From positions 1 through 30,197 of the IMG/VR virus record IMGVR_UViG_3300042509_001125: DNA of 30,197 nucleotides; one strand, 5' to 3'. Position 1 is the first letter of the stretch; the number at the start of each line of letters is the position of its first letter. A program made the translations under genes and the position numbers. Positions 8,242 to 15,371 of the stretch are shown piece by piece. This DNA is from a virus. The notes under the pieces are model-generated. The model saw only the letters and a program-made list of their open reading frames with translations, made no database searches and had not been told where the DNA came from.

Positions 8242-9177
8242 ATGACTAATACAGTACCCGACAATCAGCTGGAATTCGACCTTGGAGAAGGCGAAGAAGC
8301 CGTAGTGGTGGATTTGGAGGAAGAGTCTTCTGAAAAAGACAAAAAGGAAGAGTCCACGATCCTTACGTCTGCGGAAGCTCCTGCTCCTGACACACAAAAA
8401 CAGCATAGTGATGAACTGGACAACGTCAGTGAGAACGTCCAGCGCCGTATTTCAAAGTTGACAGCAAAAATGCGGGAGGCAGAACGCCGCGAGCAGGCTG
8501 CTTTGGAATACGCTCGCAGTGTTCAGGCCAAGGCGCAAGAGTTGGAGCAAAAGCTGGTAGTAACAGATACCAGCCGCTTGAACGAAGCCAAAACCCGCAT
8601 GGAAACGCAGACGGCCACGCTCAAAGCCATCATCAGGCGGGCGCGGGAAGAGGGCGATATTGACACAGAGACAGAAGCGCAGGAAAGGCTGATGGAATTA
8701 GCCTATGAGCAGCGCCAAGTTCGTGATTGGCTGGAACAGCAGCCGTCTCAGCAACAAGTTCCTCAACAGCAGGTTCAGCAGGTTCCTCGTCAGCAGCCAC
8801 AGCAGGCTCCGGCTCCTTCTCCTAAGGCGGATGCATGGGCAGCTAAGAATGAATGGTTTGGCAAAGACAAGACCATGACCTATGCAGCATGGGGAATCCA
8901 TGCGACTATGGTGGAAGAAGAAGGATTTGACCCGGAATCAGACGAGTACTATACTGAATTAGACAACAGGATCAAACAGGAGTTTCCTCACCGATTCCAA
9001 GCTGTCCAACAAACTTCACAGAGACAACGGCAGAACGTGCCCGCTGTTGCTCCTGCTGCCCGTAGTTCGGGTATAAGTAGCGCACGCCGTTCGGTGAAAC
9101 TATCACCGAGTCAAATTGCTATTGCAAAGAAACTGGGTGTACCTCTTGAAGAGTACGCTAAATATGTGAAGGAGTAA
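8242..9177 (+). CDS. Capsid scaffolding protein
   Basis: About 311 residues. The N-terminus is acidic (EFDLGEGEEAVVVDLEEE), then comes a long predicted coiled coil (about 60-165: REAERREQAALEYARSVQ and on), a Gln/Pro-rich linker (about 170-200), a small folded region, and a basic C-terminal tail ending KKLGVPLEEYAKYVKE. This order and the helical basic tail are typical of internal scaffolds that bind the capsid shell by their C-terminus. A GTG at 8230 in frame would overlap the previous stop, but GAGG (8232-8235) is well spaced only for the ATGs at 8239/8242; I choose 8242. It lies three genes before the capsid gene. Confidence 0.8.
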   Translation: MTNTVPDNQLEFDLGEGEEAVVVDLEEESSEKDKKEESTILTSAEAPAPDTQKQHSDELDNVSENVQRRISKLTAKMREAERREQAALEYARSVQAKAQELEQKLVVTDTSRLNEAKTRMETQTATLKAIIRRAREEGDIDTETEAQERLMELAYEQRQVRDWLEQQPSQQQVPQQQVQQVPRQQPQQAPAPSPKADAWAAKNEWFGKDKTMTYAAWGIHATMVEEEGFDPESDEYYTELDNRIKQEFPHRFQAVQQTSQRQRQNVPAVAPAARSSGISSARRSVKLSPSQIAIAKKLGVPLEEYAKYVKE

Positions 9178-9180
9178 AAA

Positions 9181-9651
9181 ATGAGCCAAGACAAACTTAC
9201 TATCGACCGCGCTCCTCGCGCAAACCGCGAAAAAGAGGCGCGTCGCAAGCCTTGGACTCCTCCCTCGCGCTTAGATGCACCCCCTGCCCCTGAAGGCTAC
9301 CAGCATCGCTGGATTCGTTCAGAGATCAATGGGTTTGAAGACAAGCAGCACGTTTATGGCCGTCTTCGTGAAGGCTATGAATTGGTGCGTAATGAAGAGC
9401 TTCCTGAAGAGTATCGCAACACGTTGCCAACCATTGAGGATGGCAAACACGCTGGTGTGGTCTCGGTAGGCGGTCTGATGCTTGCTCGAATCCCTGTTGA
9501 AACACTAAAGGAACGCAATGCTCACTACGCTAGTAAGGCGCGGGATCAAATTCACGCAGTAGACAATGAGTTGATGCGTGAAAACGCTCACTCGACAATG
9601 CGTATCCAGAACCCCGAAAGGAGTTCTCGCACTACTTTTGGTAGTCGTTAA
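9181..9651 (+). CDS. Conserved head-cluster protein, unknown function
   Basis: 156 residues. A basic N-terminus (RAPRANREKEARRKPWTPPS) is followed by APPAPEGYQHRWIR, a central EDGKHAGVVSVGGLMLARIP segment and a C-terminal NELMRENAHSTMRI tail. I recognise this as a recurring protein between scaffold and capsid genes of uncultured aquatic phages, always without a function. The gene starts 3 nt after the scaffold stop, with AAGGAG inside the end of that gene. It has no membrane segment or enzyme motif. The context suggests a minor head protein or assembly factor. Confidence 0.8.
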   Translation: MSQDKLTIDRAPRANREKEARRKPWTPPSRLDAPPAPEGYQHRWIRSEINGFEDKQHVYGRLREGYELVRNEELPEEYRNTLPTIEDGKHAGVVSVGGLMLARIPVETLKERNAHYASKARDQIHAVDNELMRENAHSTMRIQNPERSSRTTFGSR

Positions 9652-9678
9652 GACTACATAACCCTTTAGGAGCTATTT

Positions 9679-10260
9679 ATGGCAAACGTTGATAAAGCCT
9701 ATGGTCTCCGCCCTATGGGTAACTTGTCTGCTACTGGTGCACAGAAGCAGTACGGTTACATCATCGCGGACAACCAATCGGGCGCTATTTATCAGGGTGA
9801 CCTAGTTACCCTTGTTGCTGGCTATCTCGTTAAGTACGTTAGTGGCACTCACGCCACTGCTGTTGGCGTATTTAATGGTTGCAGCTATGTTGATCCAACC
9901 TCTGGCAAACCAACTTGGAGTAACTACTACCCCGGTTCGGTGAACATCACGACAGGTCAAATCGTCGCTGAAGTGCTGGATGATCCTAATCAGCTGTTCG
10001 TTGTTCAGGCTGATGAAGATGTGGTTCAGGCAGATATTGGTCAGAACGCTGCTGTTACTTCTACCGCTGGTAGCTCGGTAACTGGTGTTTCGGCTATGGA
10101 ACTCGATTCCTCCACCATCCTCACCACAAATACCTTGGTCCTGAAGATTGTTGGTCTGTACAACATTCCAAACAATTCTTTGGGTGAAAACTTCACTCAG
10201 GTTATCGTAAAGATCAATGCGCATCAGTACGGTAGCATTGGTGTTGCTGGCCTGACCTAA
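9679..10260 (+). CDS. Probable capsid decoration/stabilisation protein
   Basis: 193 residues, beta-rich by composition, with few charged residues. The N-terminus ANVDKAYGLRPMGNL followed by IADNQSGAIYQGDLVTLVAG is the style of small proteins encoded immediately before capsid genes in many podovirus-like genomes and assigned to capsid decoration. The SD AGGAG is well placed before the ATG. The capsid gene follows 13 nt later with its own strong SD, which supports stoichiometric co-expression. The assignment rests on context and general look. Confidence 0.6.
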   Translation: MANVDKAYGLRPMGNLSATGAQKQYGYIIADNQSGAIYQGDLVTLVAGYLVKYVSGTHATAVGVFNGCSYVDPTSGKPTWSNYYPGSVNITTGQIVAEVLDDPNQLFVVQADEDVVQADIGQNAAVTSTAGSSVTGVSAMELDSSTILTTNTLVLKIVGLYNIPNNSLGENFTQVIVKINAHQYGSIGVAGLT

Positions 10261-10273
10261 TAGGAGCTAAATC

Positions 10274-11197
10274 ATGGCTATTTCCCGTTCGCAACTCGTA
10301 AAAGAGCTAGAACCCGGCCTGAACGCTCTGTTCGGGATGGAGTACAAGCGTTATGAAAACGAGCATGAGGCAATCTTCTCGATTGAATCCTCGGACCGTG
10401 CTTTTGAAGAAGAGGTCATGTTGACCGGCTTCGGCGAAGCCCCAACCAAGAACGAAGGCGCTGGTGTCAGCTATGATTCCGCGCAGGAATCGTTCACTGC
10501 TCGTTATTCCCACGAGACCGTCGCTCTGGCGTTCGCACTGACTGAAGAGGCTATCGAGGACAACCTCTATGACCGTCTGTCGGCTCGCTACACCAAAGCA
10601 CTGGCTCGTTCCATGGCCTACACCAAGCAGGTGAAAGCCGCTTCGGTGCTGAACAATGCGTTCAACACCACTGGTGCCTACAACGGCGGTGACGGCGTGT
10701 CGCTGTGCAACAGCGCACACCCAACTGCTCTGGGTCCTAACTTCAGCAACGTGCCTACAACGGCTGCCGACCTGAATGAGACCTCTCTGGAGCAGGGTAT
10801 CATCGACGTAGCAGGTTTCACCGACGAACGTGGCCTGAAGGTCGCTCTCTCGGTTCGCCGCATGATCATTCCTAAGGAACTGCAATTTACCGCAGAGCGC
10901 CTGATGAAATCGACCCTGCGTACCGAAACCGCAGATAACGACATCAACGCCATCAAGTCGATGGGCATGGTCCCCGAAGGTTACTTCGTGAACCACTTCC
11001 TGACCGACCCAGACGCATGGTTCCTGATGACCGACGCGCCTAACGGCATGAAGATGTTCCAGCGTTCCAACATCAAGACCGCTTTCGAAGGCGATTTCGA
11101 TACTGGCAACGTTCGTTACAAGGCCCGTGAGCGTTATTCGTTCGGCTGGTCAGATCCCCGCGCAATCTGGGGCTCTGAAGGCTACACCCCAGCCTAA
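10274..11197 (+). CDS. Major capsid protein
   Basis: 307 residues with HK97-fold-type features: a helical N-terminal arm (SRSQLVKELEPGLNALFG), a loop with acidic and Gly residues, a long spine-type helix region (AIEDNLYDRLSARYTKALARS, about 96-117) and the GGDGVSLCNSAHPT block (about 137-150), which resembles the DG-x-x-LF-x-x-x-H pattern of Mu gpT-like head subunits. The gene is GC-richer with strongly biased codons compared with the fibre genes, as expected for the most abundant virion protein. It is preceded by TAGGAG and followed by a strong terminator. No delta-domain protease is seen in the window; the separate scaffold gene explains this. Confidence 0.9.
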   Translation: MAISRSQLVKELEPGLNALFGMEYKRYENEHEAIFSIESSDRAFEEEVMLTGFGEAPTKNEGAGVSYDSAQESFTARYSHETVALAFALTEEAIEDNLYDRLSARYTKALARSMAYTKQVKAASVLNNAFNTTGAYNGGDGVSLCNSAHPTALGPNFSNVPTTAADLNETSLEQGIIDVAGFTDERGLKVALSVRRMIIPKELQFTAERLMKSTLRTETADNDINAIKSMGMVPEGYFVNHFLTDPDAWFLMTDAPNGMKMFQRSNIKTAFEGDFDTGNVRYKARERYSFGWSDPRAIWGSEGYTPA

Positions 11198-11208
11198 TTA
11201 GGGGAACG

Positions 11209-11239
11209 AGAAAAGGGGCCGATTGGCCCCTTTTCTTTT
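11209..11239 (+). terminator. Intrinsic terminator after capsid gene
   Basis: AGAAAAGGGGCC (11209-11220) pairs perfectly with GGCCCCTTTTCT (11225-11236) over 12 bp, with a GATT tetraloop and a T-rich tail. It begins 11 nt after the capsid stop and would end the head transcript. Confidence 0.92.
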
Positions 11240-11249
11240 ATTGGCAATA

Positions 11250-11264
11250 GTGTATATTGCACGT
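11250..11264 (+). promoter_or_regulatory. Shared 15-bp leader element, copy 2 (candidate promoter -10 region)
   Basis: GTGTATATTGCACGT matches copy 1 (7521-7535) at 13 of 15 positions. It contains TATATT (11253-11258), a good -10 match, but no clear -35 box lies at 17 nt. It sits directly after the capsid terminator, where a new transcript must start. An inverted repeat GCAATA...TATTGC (11244-11260) overlaps it. Confidence 0.5.
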
Positions 11265-11266
11265 AT

Positions 11267-11336
11267 CCCGGGGCTTCCCGGCGTATTTGACAGACCCGGC
11301 TGACGACATGCAGACGAATACGCCCAACTCGCATGT
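11267..11336 (+). promoter_or_regulatory. Structured 5' leader with possible H-type pseudoknot
   Basis: Three sets of complementary arms lie in 70 nt. CCGGG-GCTT-CCCGG makes a tetraloop hairpin near 11268-11280. GGCGTATT (11280-11287) pairs perfectly with AATACGCC (11317-11324). ACATGC (11306-11311), inside that loop, pairs with GCATGT (11331-11336), outside it. The A-B-A'-B' order is that of an H-type pseudoknot. Its last arm touches the GAGG (11337-11340) of the ATG at 11346, so folding could hide the ribosome site. Confidence 0.4.
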
Positions 11337-11345
11337 GAGGATAAT

Positions 11346-11837
11346 ATGGCACGTACTACCTTTTCAGGTCCGGTAGCGTCGGACAATGGTTTTATTCAAT
11401 TAAGCGATAACAACAAAGGCATCACTGTTCAAGCTCCAGCAGCTTTAGCGGCGGATTATGTCCTTACACTTCCACCTAATGACGGCACCAATGGTCAGCA
11501 ACTGACGACTGACGGCGCGGGCGTACTGTCGTGGGCCTCGGCTGGTGGTACCGGCACGGTTACCCAAGTTAGTACTGCGGGCACTGTTAGTGGCCTGACC
11601 CTGACAGGTGGTCCAATTACTGGCTCCGGCACTATTACGCTGGGGGGTAACCTTGCGCTTACCGCAGACACAGTTGCAAACCTAGAAGCCATTGGAAACG
11701 CAATTAACACCACCGGTAAGTACACCGGGAAGATGGTTGTTGTCTTGGCCAGCGGGCTAATTTTTACGGCTACTGGTTCGGCTGCAAGCGCTGCTTGGAA
11801 AGCTTCTGACGGTACCACGACTGCCACACCGGTCTAA
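11346..11837 (+). CDS. Fibre-like virion protein
   Basis: 163 residues rich in Gly, Thr, Ala and Ser with almost no Lys/Arg in the centre. It carries LAADYVLTLPPNDGTNGQQL (about 33-52) and TDGAGVLSWASAGGTGTV, a module common in phage fibres where it precedes a trimeric beta shaft. The short C-terminal domain begins near NTTGKYTGKMVVVLASG. Placement next to head genes rather than with the other fibres suggests a head fibre or small appendage, but a tail appendage is possible. It is the first gene after the capsid terminator and the structured leader. Confidence 0.65.
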   Translation: MARTTFSGPVASDNGFIQLSDNNKGITVQAPAALAADYVLTLPPNDGTNGQQLTTDGAGVLSWASAGGTGTVTQVSTAGTVSGLTLTGGPITGSGTITLGGNLALTADTVANLEAIGNAINTTGKYTGKMVVVLASGLIFTATGSAASAAWKASDGTTTATPV

Positions 11838-11849
11838 TAGGAGGTCGCC

Positions 11850-12128
11850 ATGGGATACATGAGCGATGTACAAAGTACCTACCGGACTACCGATGGGGCG
11901 ATATTTACTGGACGAACCCGGGTTAAGGCGATTTATGTATCGCCTGATGCGGGCGTAGGCGCAGTAAGCATCACCAACGGTAGCGGTGGCCCTGTTTTGT
12001 ATCGAATAGACGTTCCCGCGGGGAGTAGCGCCATCTACATGAACCTCCCTGAGGACGGTATTTTGTTTACAAACGGTGCGTATGCCGATCTAACAACTGT
12101 TATTTCGGCAACATTCTTCTGGGCATAA
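11850..12128 (+). CDS. Small beta-rich virion-type protein
   Basis: 92 residues with a beta pattern: RTRVKAIYVSPDAGVGAVSI, SGGPVLYRIDVPAGSSA and NLPEDGILFTNGAYADLT. No charged helices, signal or membrane segment. AGGAGG (11839-11844) is 5 nt from the ATG at 11850, which decides against the second ATG at 11859. This looks like a small jelly-roll or single-sheet capsid/appendage protein of the kind found in aquatic phages after the capsid gene; no proven function. Confidence 0.65.
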   Translation: MGYMSDVQSTYRTTDGAIFTGRTRVKAIYVSPDAGVGAVSITNGSGGPVLYRIDVPAGSSAIYMNLPEDGILFTNGAYADLTTVISATFFWA

Positions 12129-12138
12129 GGAGCAGATC

Positions 12139-12423
12139 ATGATGATGAAAATGAACAAAAAGCGTAAGAAATCGGGCATGTCGATGGATAAAGGCATGAA
12201 AATGGCCAAATCCACTAAAAAGGGCATGGCGGGCGATGACATGTACAGCATGGACTCTATGCCTATGTCAAAAATGGGTGGCGGCATGATGGGTTATGCC
12301 AAAGGTGGTGATGTCAGCCCACGTAAGAAGATGGCCATGGGTTATGCATCAGGCGGTTCGGTGCAGATGGTTGACTCGCGTGGCAATGGCGCGGCTCGCG
12401 GTAAAAAGACTCGTATCTGCTAA
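12139..12423 (+). CDS. Met/Lys/Gly-rich small protein with Gly-Gly motifs
   Basis: 94 residues of low complexity: about a fifth Met and a fifth Lys in the first 60 residues (MMMKMNKKRKKSGMSMDKGM), then YAKGGDV and YASGGSVQMVDSRGNGAARG. The C-terminus is GKKTRIC. The SD AAGGAG precedes the ATG. The Gly-Gly motifs recur in three other genes here. High basic charge and disorder suggest nucleic acid or virion association. Short basic proteins with the 'GNGAARGKKT' type tail recur in uncultured aquatic phages, to my recollection without known function. Confidence 0.7.
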   Translation: MMMKMNKKRKKSGMSMDKGMKMAKSTKKGMAGDDMYSMDSMPMSKMGGGMMGYAKGGDVSPRKKMAMGYASGGSVQMVDSRGNGAARGKKTRIC

Positions 12424-12425
12424 AA

Positions 12426-12713
12426 ATGGCTTCCCGTAAGGAAAAGCCGATAGCCACTTCGGTCAAGTCGGGCAATTTTCGTCCGACAAAGACCGGAGCG
12501 GGTATGACCAAACAGGGTGTTGCAGCGTACCGAAGGGCTAATCCCGGCAGTAAGTTGCAGACAGCGGTCACGGAGGACAATCCCACGGGCAAACGTGCAA
12601 CGCGGAGAAAGTCCTATTGTGCTCGCAGTGAGGGCCAGATGAAACAGTTTCCGAAGGCAGCGGCAGATCCGAATAGTCGGTTGCGACAGGCCAGAAAACG
12701 GTGGAAGTGCTAA
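12426..12713 (+). CDS. Conserved basic phage protein (DUF6321-like)
   Basis: 95 residues, very basic. The blocks GAGMTKQGVAAYRRANPGSK, RKSYCARSEGQ and the C-terminal ARKRWKC are the hallmark of a small family spread through cyanophages and other aquatic phages, which I recall as DUF6321 (name from memory). No function is established. Two Cys (in SYCAR and at the C-terminus) are conserved, so metal or disulfide binding is conceivable. The gene starts 2 nt after the previous stop with only a weak SD, implying translational coupling. Confidence 0.8.
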   Translation: MASRKEKPIATSVKSGNFRPTKTGAGMTKQGVAAYRRANPGSKLQTAVTEDNPTGKRATRRKSYCARSEGQMKQFPKAAADPNSRLRQARKRWKC

Positions 12714-12956
12714 ATGGAAATGGTACTGTGGAACGCGCTTTTATCCTTCCTGATTGCGGTATGCGGATGGATCGTGCGCGAAAAATCGGCGGAGCTTCAG
12801 CGTATTCAAATTCTTTTGAATCGTACGAGGGAAGAAATTGCCAAGGAATATGTGACAAAAACAGAAGTTCATGCGGATATCAATCGGGTATTGGATCGAT
12901 TAGATCGATTAGACGCCAAGATTGATAGGTTGATGGAGGTAAGAAATGCCAGCTAA
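12714..12956 (+). CDS. Small membrane protein with coiled coil (holin or spanin candidate)
   Basis: 80 residues. One N-terminal membrane segment (VLWNALLSFLIAVCGWIV, about 4-21) is followed by a charged amphipathic helix with heptad-like spacing, ending VLDRLDRLDAKIDRLMEV. This plan fits class III or XhlA-like holin accessories and inner-membrane spanins, and it also fits many small phage membrane proteins of unknown role. The ATG directly follows the previous TAA. No endolysin or outer spanin is adjacent, so a lysis role is unproven. Confidence 0.7.
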   Translation: MEMVLWNALLSFLIAVCGWIVREKSAELQRIQILLNRTREEIAKEYVTKTEVHADINRVLDRLDRLDAKIDRLMEVRNAS

Positions 12957-13278
12957 AAGCGCCAAGCAGAAGAAGTTGATGGATGCGGCAGCGCATAGCC
13001 CGTCTTTTGCCAAAAAGGTGGGGATTCCGACGAAGGTGGCAAAGAAATTTAGCAGCACTAGCAAGGGCATGGAATTTAAAAAAGGTGGGTCTATCAATCG
13101 CGTAGGCGATGCGGTTACCCCTAGTCGTCGTGACCCGGACATTGGCAAGATGATTAAAGAGGTCAAGACCCCCAATGTCAAGCATAGTGGTAAGGCAGGG
13201 CTCAACCAGAGTAAATTTGGGGGCTCAAAAGGAACACGTTATGCTTCGGGCGGCATGGCGAAGAAAAAAGGATGCTAA
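12946..13278 (+). CDS. Basic phage protein with Gly-Gly motifs
   Basis: 110 residues, Lys-rich. The N-terminal region MPAKSAKQKKLMDAAAHSPS followed by FAKKVGIPTKVAKKFSS is a helical module I recognise from many phage small proteins of unknown function. The second half is disordered and carries FKKGGSI and the C-terminal YASGGMAKKKGC. The start overlaps the preceding gene by 11 nt, with GGAGG upstream inside it. Together with 12139-12713 it forms a run of small basic proteins, suggesting a shared role such as DNA binding in the head; this is inference only. Confidence 0.75.
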   Translation: MPAKSAKQKKLMDAAAHSPSFAKKVGIPTKVAKKFSSTSKGMEFKKGGSINRVGDAVTPSRRDPDIGKMIKEVKTPNVKHSGKAGLNQSKFGGSKGTRYASGGMAKKKGC

Positions 13279-13950
13279 ATGGCAACCTCTGGAACAACTA
13301 CCTTCAATTTAGAGTTTGATGATCTGATTGAAGAGGCATATGAGCGTTGCGGGCTAGAGAACCGCGATGGCTATGACATGAGGACTGCTCGTCGGTCCCT
13401 GAACTTGTTGTTTCTGGAGTGGGCGAATAGAGGGCTTAATCTTTGGACGATTGAGCAACGTCAGGTATCTATGGTGTTTGGGCAAGCTGAATACACGCTA
13501 CCCTTAGACACAGTCAACGTCCTTTCTGCTGTAATCCGTACAGGTTCTGGTCAAACGCAGCAGGATATTACGATTGACCGCATCAGCCAAAACGAATACC
13601 TGCATCTCCCCGACAAAAATACGCAAGCGCGACCAGCGCAGTATTACGTCCAACGAACAACTAGTCCAAAGCTGTTTGTATATCCTGCTCCTGATAATTC
13701 AGAGCCTTATATCTTCAGGTACTACGCGGTTCGGCGCATCGAGGATGTAGGAGCGTACACAAATACCGCAGATGTAGTTTTCCGGTTTTTGCCTTGCTTG
13801 GCAGCAGGCTTGGCGTACTACATATCGCTCAAGAAAGCGCCAGAGCGCACACAAATGCTCAAGCAGTTTTATGAGGAAGAGTTTGCGCGGGCGGCGATGG
13901 AAGATCGAGACATTGCCAGTGTGTATTTGACTCCAGATTTGGGGTACTGA
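13279..13950 (+). CDS. Head-tail adaptor / tail tubular A-type protein
   Basis: 223 residues. The N-terminal helical part (FDDLIEEAYERCGLENRDGY, then ARRSLNLLFLEWANRGLNLW) leads into a beta part with AEYTLPLDTVNVLSAVI and PAQYYVQRT...LFVYPAP, and a C-terminal helical part (about 160-210). This is the layout of podoviral adaptors that dock under the portal (P22 gp4, T7 gp11 type). It starts immediately after the previous stop. A second protein with similar layout is encoded at 14281-14943. Confidence 0.8.
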   Translation: MATSGTTTFNLEFDDLIEEAYERCGLENRDGYDMRTARRSLNLLFLEWANRGLNLWTIEQRQVSMVFGQAEYTLPLDTVNVLSAVIRTGSGQTQQDITIDRISQNEYLHLPDKNTQARPAQYYVQRTTSPKLFVYPAPDNSEPYIFRYYAVRRIEDVGAYTNTADVVFRFLPCLAAGLAYYISLKKAPERTQMLKQFYEEEFARAAMEDRDIASVYLTPDLGY

Positions 13951-13951
13951 C

Positions 13952-14284
13952 ATGGCTGGATATGCAGTAGGCAAATACTCGCTTGCCATATGTGACCAAT
14001 GTGGCCAGCGGTACATGCTGAAAGATTTAAAGAAGGAATGGACGGGCTTTAAGGTATGTCAGGAGTGCTACGAACCGAAGCATCCACAGCTTGAGCCAAA
14101 ACGTGGAATCAATGAGCCGATTGCTGTTTATGAGCCTAGACCAGATGTTATTTCTACCGTCAGGGTCTCGGTGTGGCAAGGAGGAGATTCTACGATTGCC
14201 TCTGTGGGTATGCAACCTGCTCCTATTGCGAAGCCTCTAACTGCTAATGGTATGTTGGCCAATGTTACGGTGGTCATTTCATGA
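13952..14284 (+). CDS. Zinc-ribbon-type phage protein
   Basis: 110 residues. Two CxxC knuckles, C14-x-x-C17 (CDQCG) and C36-x-x-C39 (CQECY), frame a ~20-residue spacer with KDLKKEWTGFKV, then EPKHPQLEP. This is a four-Cys zinc-ribbon pattern often found in small proteins next to head-tail joining genes, in front of a 'P-R-P-D' segment as seen here (EPRPDVIS). The C-terminal 50 residues look beta-rich. The likely role is structural, in or near the connector. Its last 4 nt overlap the next ATG (ATGA). Confidence 0.8.
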   Translation: MAGYAVGKYSLAICDQCGQRYMLKDLKKEWTGFKVCQECYEPKHPQLEPKRGINEPIAVYEPRPDVISTVRVSVWQGGDSTIASVGMQPAPIAKPLTANGMLANVTVVIS

Positions 14285-14943
14285 ATTACACAGAACTGAA
14301 AGATGCGATAGCAGACTATACGCAGAATGAGTTTACTTCTGCGGAATACGCTACGTTTACCAAGCAGGCTGAACAGCGCATTTACAACATGGCGCAGCCT
14401 GCCAACTTGCGTAAAAACGTTACAGGGACATTAAGCTCGGGGAATAGGTATTTGTCGTGCCCGGATGACTTCTTGTCTGTTTTCTCCATGGCAATCATAA
14501 AAGATAATGAATACATTTACTTGATTGACAAGGACGTAAACTTTATAAAAGAGGTTTACCCCTCTGCTGTTTCAACGGGAATACCCAAATACTATGCATT
14601 GTTTGGCCCTACTGTAACGAGTGGGACGGTGACAGATGAATTGAGTTTTATCATTGGCCCGACACCTAACAGTGGGTATACGGTAGAGCTTCACTACAAT
14701 CATTATCCAGAGTCGATTGCGGATGCGGCAGATGGCAGAACATGGCTTGGCGATAATTTTGACAGTGTCCTCTTGTATGGCGCGTTGGTTGAGGCTTACA
14801 CGTTCATGAAGGGTGAGCCGGATTTGATGCAGTTGTACGACACAAAGTTTAAAGAAGCTTTGATGATGTATAAAGAATTGGCCGATGGTAAGCAGCGTGG
14901 CGATGCTTATCGTGATGGGCAAGTGAAATATCCGGTGAAATAA
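14281..14943 (+). CDS. Second adaptor-type protein (SU10 adaptor-like)
   Basis: 220 residues. The order resembles the SU10-type adaptor family: an N-terminal helical pair (YTELKDAIADYTQNEF, KQAEQRIYNM), then RYLSCPDDFLSVFSMAI, then TGIPKYYALFGP with an FIIGPTPNSGYTVELHYNHY strand segment, and a C-terminal helix (about 175-205). It starts in an ATGA overlap with the zinc-ribbon gene. With 13279-13950 it suggests a two-layer neck between portal and nozzle. Confidence 0.8.
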   Translation: MNYTELKDAIADYTQNEFTSAEYATFTKQAEQRIYNMAQPANLRKNVTGTLSSGNRYLSCPDDFLSVFSMAIIKDNEYIYLIDKDVNFIKEVYPSAVSTGIPKYYALFGPTVTSGTVTDELSFIIGPTPNSGYTVELHYNHYPESIADAADGRTWLGDNFDSVLLYGALVEAYTFMKGEPDLMQLYDTKFKEALMMYKELADGKQRGDAYRDGQVKYPVK

Positions 14944-15362
14944 TGGCGATAACTCAAACATGGACGACAAGTTTCAAGCGTCAACTTCTTCTAGGAGAGC
15001 ATGACCTAGATACTGACGTTTTGAAAATAGCGCTTTACACAAGTGCGGCTATTTTAGGTCCAGATACCACGGTATATACCACGGTGGGCGAGACTAGCGG
15101 AACCGGATATACGGCAGGTGGAATCACTTTGACGAACGTTACGGTTAGTTCAGGCAATGGGATTGCTTACGTTGACTTTGACAATCCTTCGTGGGCAGGT
15201 GCTTCTTTTACCGCTAGAGGGGCATTGATTTACAACAGCAGTAAGAGTAACAAATCGATGTTTGTTCTTGATTTTGGCACAAACCAAACAGCCAATAATG
15301 AGAACTTTGTGTTGGACTTGCCCGCAAACAATCCAACTTTTGCACTAATCAAACTTTCCTAA
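14943..15362 (+). CDS. Conserved phage virion-type protein
   Basis: 139 residues, beta-rich. The run FKRQLLLGEHDLDTDVLKIA followed by LYTSAA, then GYTAGGITLTNV and ARGALIYNSS, is a pattern seen in a widespread phage protein family of tail regions, generally unannotated. No signal or membrane segment. The start overlaps the previous stop by 1 nt (TAATG). A minor tail or appendage protein is likely; the exact role is unknown. Confidence 0.75.
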   Translation: MAITQTWTTSFKRQLLLGEHDLDTDVLKIALYTSAAILGPDTTVYTTVGETSGTGYTAGGITLTNVTVSSGNGIAYVDFDNPSWAGASFTARGALIYNSSKSNKSMFVLDFGTNQTANNENFVLDLPANNPTFALIKLS

Positions 15363-15371
15363 GGAGTGATC

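Noticed and set aside
9641-9657. Hairpin GTAGTC-GTTAA-GACTAC between head genes as a terminator
   Set aside because: There is only a 6-bp stem, no T-run follows, and it is 22 nt before the decoration gene; at most a weak RNA structure.
11267-11336. Leader structure as a tRNA gene
   Set aside because: There is no acceptor-length stem pair, no T-arm GTTC box and no anticodon arm in the right place.
15366-15371. GTG at 15366 as gene start
   Set aside because: It overlaps the SD AAGGAG that serves ATG 15372.
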